A stretch of DNA of 7,724 nt from contig JACNFS010000104.1 of the NCBI GenBank assembly GCA_014384515.1, forward strand, positions 1-7,724, written 5' to 3'. The DNA is from Dehalococcoidia bacterium. Lineage in GTDB: Bacteria > Chloroflexota > Dehalococcoidia > GIF9 > UBA5629. Position 1 is the first letter of the stretch. Each line of letters begins with the position of its first letter. Under the pieces are notes generated by a model. It was not told where the DNA came from, searched no databases, and saw nothing but the letters and a program-made list of their open reading frames with translations. A program made the translations under genes and the position numbers. Positions 6,874-7,724 of the stretch are shown piece by piece.

Positions 6874-7455
6874 GTGAAAATTGGCGTCCTGGCTCTGCAA
6901 GGAGCTGTAGCTGAACATATAAGAGCCCTTTCCACTTTGAACACAGAAGCCATCCCCATCCGCTTACCATCAGAGCTCAATGGCCTGGATGCGCTGGTAA
7001 TCCCGGGAGGAGAAAGCACCACGATAGCCAAATTGCTGTCTGACTATCGCCTGATGCAGCCGATACGGAAACTAGCTAGCCGGGGTTTCCCCATATTCGG
7101 AACCTGCGCCGGGATGATACTTCTAGCCAGAAAAGTAGCCGATTTAGACTTAAAGCCCATCGGAGCTATGGGTATTGAGGTCACGCGTAATGCCTTCGGC
7201 AGGCAAGTAGCCAGCTTTGAGGCTGACCTAAACATACCAGCGCTGGGCGATGGCACTTTCCACGGCATCTTTATTCGGGCTCCAGTGATACAGAAGGCAA
7301 ACCCTGGTGTGGAAGTATTATGTCAACTCAACGACAATGTTGTGGCTGCCAGGCAAGGGAGGATACTTGCCTGCGCCTTCCACCCGGAACTAACTGATGA
7401 CCTCAGACTCCACAGGTATTTCCTTGACCTTATCACAGGAGATTATAGTGTTTAA
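6874..7455 (+). CDS. pdxT: Pyridoxal 5'-phosphate synthase glutaminase subunit PdxT
   Basis: Class I glutamine amidotransferase that hydrolyses glutamine and channels ammonia to the PdxS barrel; 12 PdxT subunits normally decorate a PdxS dodecamer. The 193-residue product starts MKIGVLALQGAVAEH. It has the oxyanion-hole motif PGGES (44-48), the nucleophile elbow GTCAGM with C78, and the FHPEL motif supplying H170 and E172, so the Cys-His-Glu triad is complete. RAP (about 130-132) and AFHPE are typical for the family. The start is GTG at 6874, one base after the pdxS stop and eight bases after AGAGG (6861-6865), implying translational coupling. The last sense codon and stop lie inside the flank of a palindromic repeat, so the original 3' end may have been replaced. 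The function is nonetheless clear. Confidence 0.97.
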   Translation: MKIGVLALQGAVAEHIRALSTLNTEAIPIRLPSELNGLDALVIPGGESTTIAKLLSDYRLMQPIRKLASRGFPIFGTCAGMILLARKVADLDLKPIGAMGIEVTRNAFGRQVASFEADLNIPALGDGTFHGIFIRAPVIQKANPGVEVLCQLNDNVVAARQGRILACAFHPELTDDLRLHRYFLDLITGDYSV

Positions 7456-7546
7456 CAATCCCCACCTGTCATTGCGAGCGAAGCGAAGCAATCTAACCTC
7501 ACTCCCCCACCAAGATTGCCACGGCACTGCGTGCCTCGCAATCAAT
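7450..7546. repeat. Palindromic intergenic repeat, copy 2 (degenerate right end)
   Basis: Starts with the flank GTTTAACAATCCCCACC (7450-7466), which contains the final pdxT codons, then TGTCATTGCGAG (7467-7478) and AAGCGAAGCAATCT. The right arm keeps AGATTGCC, the GGCAC-TGC-GTGCC hairpin and CTCGCAAT (7535-7542), but the terminal GACA is lost. The centre is shorter than in copy 1. It may act as the 3' end structure of the pdxST transcript. Confidence 0.75.
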
Positions 7547-7680
7547 CATGCCTATTGCAATCGGCACCACGGAGGACGAAAATAAGGGTAGCCTAGAGCC
7601 GATGCTCCAATCTACCCAACATGAAGGATGAGAATCTGTTTTCGTAGCAATGACAATAAACGCCGCCCGGGAGATGCTAT
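7547..7680. other. Intergenic sequence after the repeat
   Basis: Nothing is recognised except an isolated GCAATGACA (7647-7655), which looks like the right end of the same palindromic repeat without its partner. Confidence 0.4.
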
Positions 7681-7724
7681 TTGCAGAAGGTAATTGCTGA
7701 TGATTTAGACGCCCTGCTTGATGC
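7681..7724 (+). CDS. Possible start of an unidentified gene, cut by the window edge
   Basis: Fourteen complete codons are open from TTG at 7681, reading MQKVIADDLDALLD if TTG initiates. GGGAG at 7669-7673 sits 7 bases upstream, a good Shine-Dalgarno position. The peptide is acidic and helix-like. It faintly recalls the start of R3H/SpoIIIAA-type ATPases, but that is too short to assign. Treat it as a candidate only. Confidence 0.35.
   Translation, partial: MQKVIADDLDALLD

Noticed and set aside
7651..7698. Mini-ORF beginning MTINAAREM near the right edge
   Set aside because: Only 16 codons, no ribosome-binding site, and it begins inside a repeat-end GCAATGACA.

Overview
The window looks like chromosomal DNA of a bacterium, most plausibly a Chloroflexota member close to the Dehalococcoidia. 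This is inferred from remembered protein flavour (GroEL, the FmdB-type zinc ribbon, the small Xre regulator) and from abundant TGTCATTGCGAG-type palindromic repeats. No database search was possible. No phage, IS, CRISPR or RNA gene was found.

Layout. Positions 1-1689 (minus strand) hold the chaperonin operon groES-groEL. It has a well-formed promoter and a CIRCE-like HrcA operator at 1711-1737; groEL runs off the left edge. A small FmdB-type zinc-ribbon gene (1823-2131, minus) lies upstream in the same direction. Positions 2332-4473 (plus) form a small accessory module: an Xre-type regulator, a DUF488 gene translationally coupled to it, and a DUF2851 gene with its own promoter. The two promoters share a 20-bp dyad of consensus TTTACACG-N4-CGTGTAAA, which makes this a candidate autoregulated module. 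The first 15 residues of the DUF488 protein resemble the start of a DUF72 protein, suggesting that a deletion fused two neighbouring genes. tsaD (4460-5446, minus) converges on the DUF2851 gene with a 14-bp overlap.

Positions 5447-5990 are a repeat-rich intergenic region: the tsaD promoter, a palindromic repeat, a 20-21-bp triplication, a half-copy of a second repeat, and the pdxS promoter and leader. pdxS-pdxT (5991-7455, plus) encode the two subunits of PLP synthase, separated by 1 bp. A second copy of the palindromic repeat starts inside the pdxT stop region. The right edge may hold the first codons of another gene (TTG at 7681).

Functionally, GroES/GroEL is the HrcA-type heat-shock chaperonin, TsaD makes the tRNA t6A modification, and PdxS/PdxT make pyridoxal 5'-phosphate. 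The xre-DUF488-DUF2851 block is the only part whose role is not known. The main new leads are its shared operator, the gene-fusion scar, the conserved Cys cluster of DUF2851, and several promoters placed so close to start codons that the mRNAs should be nearly leaderless.
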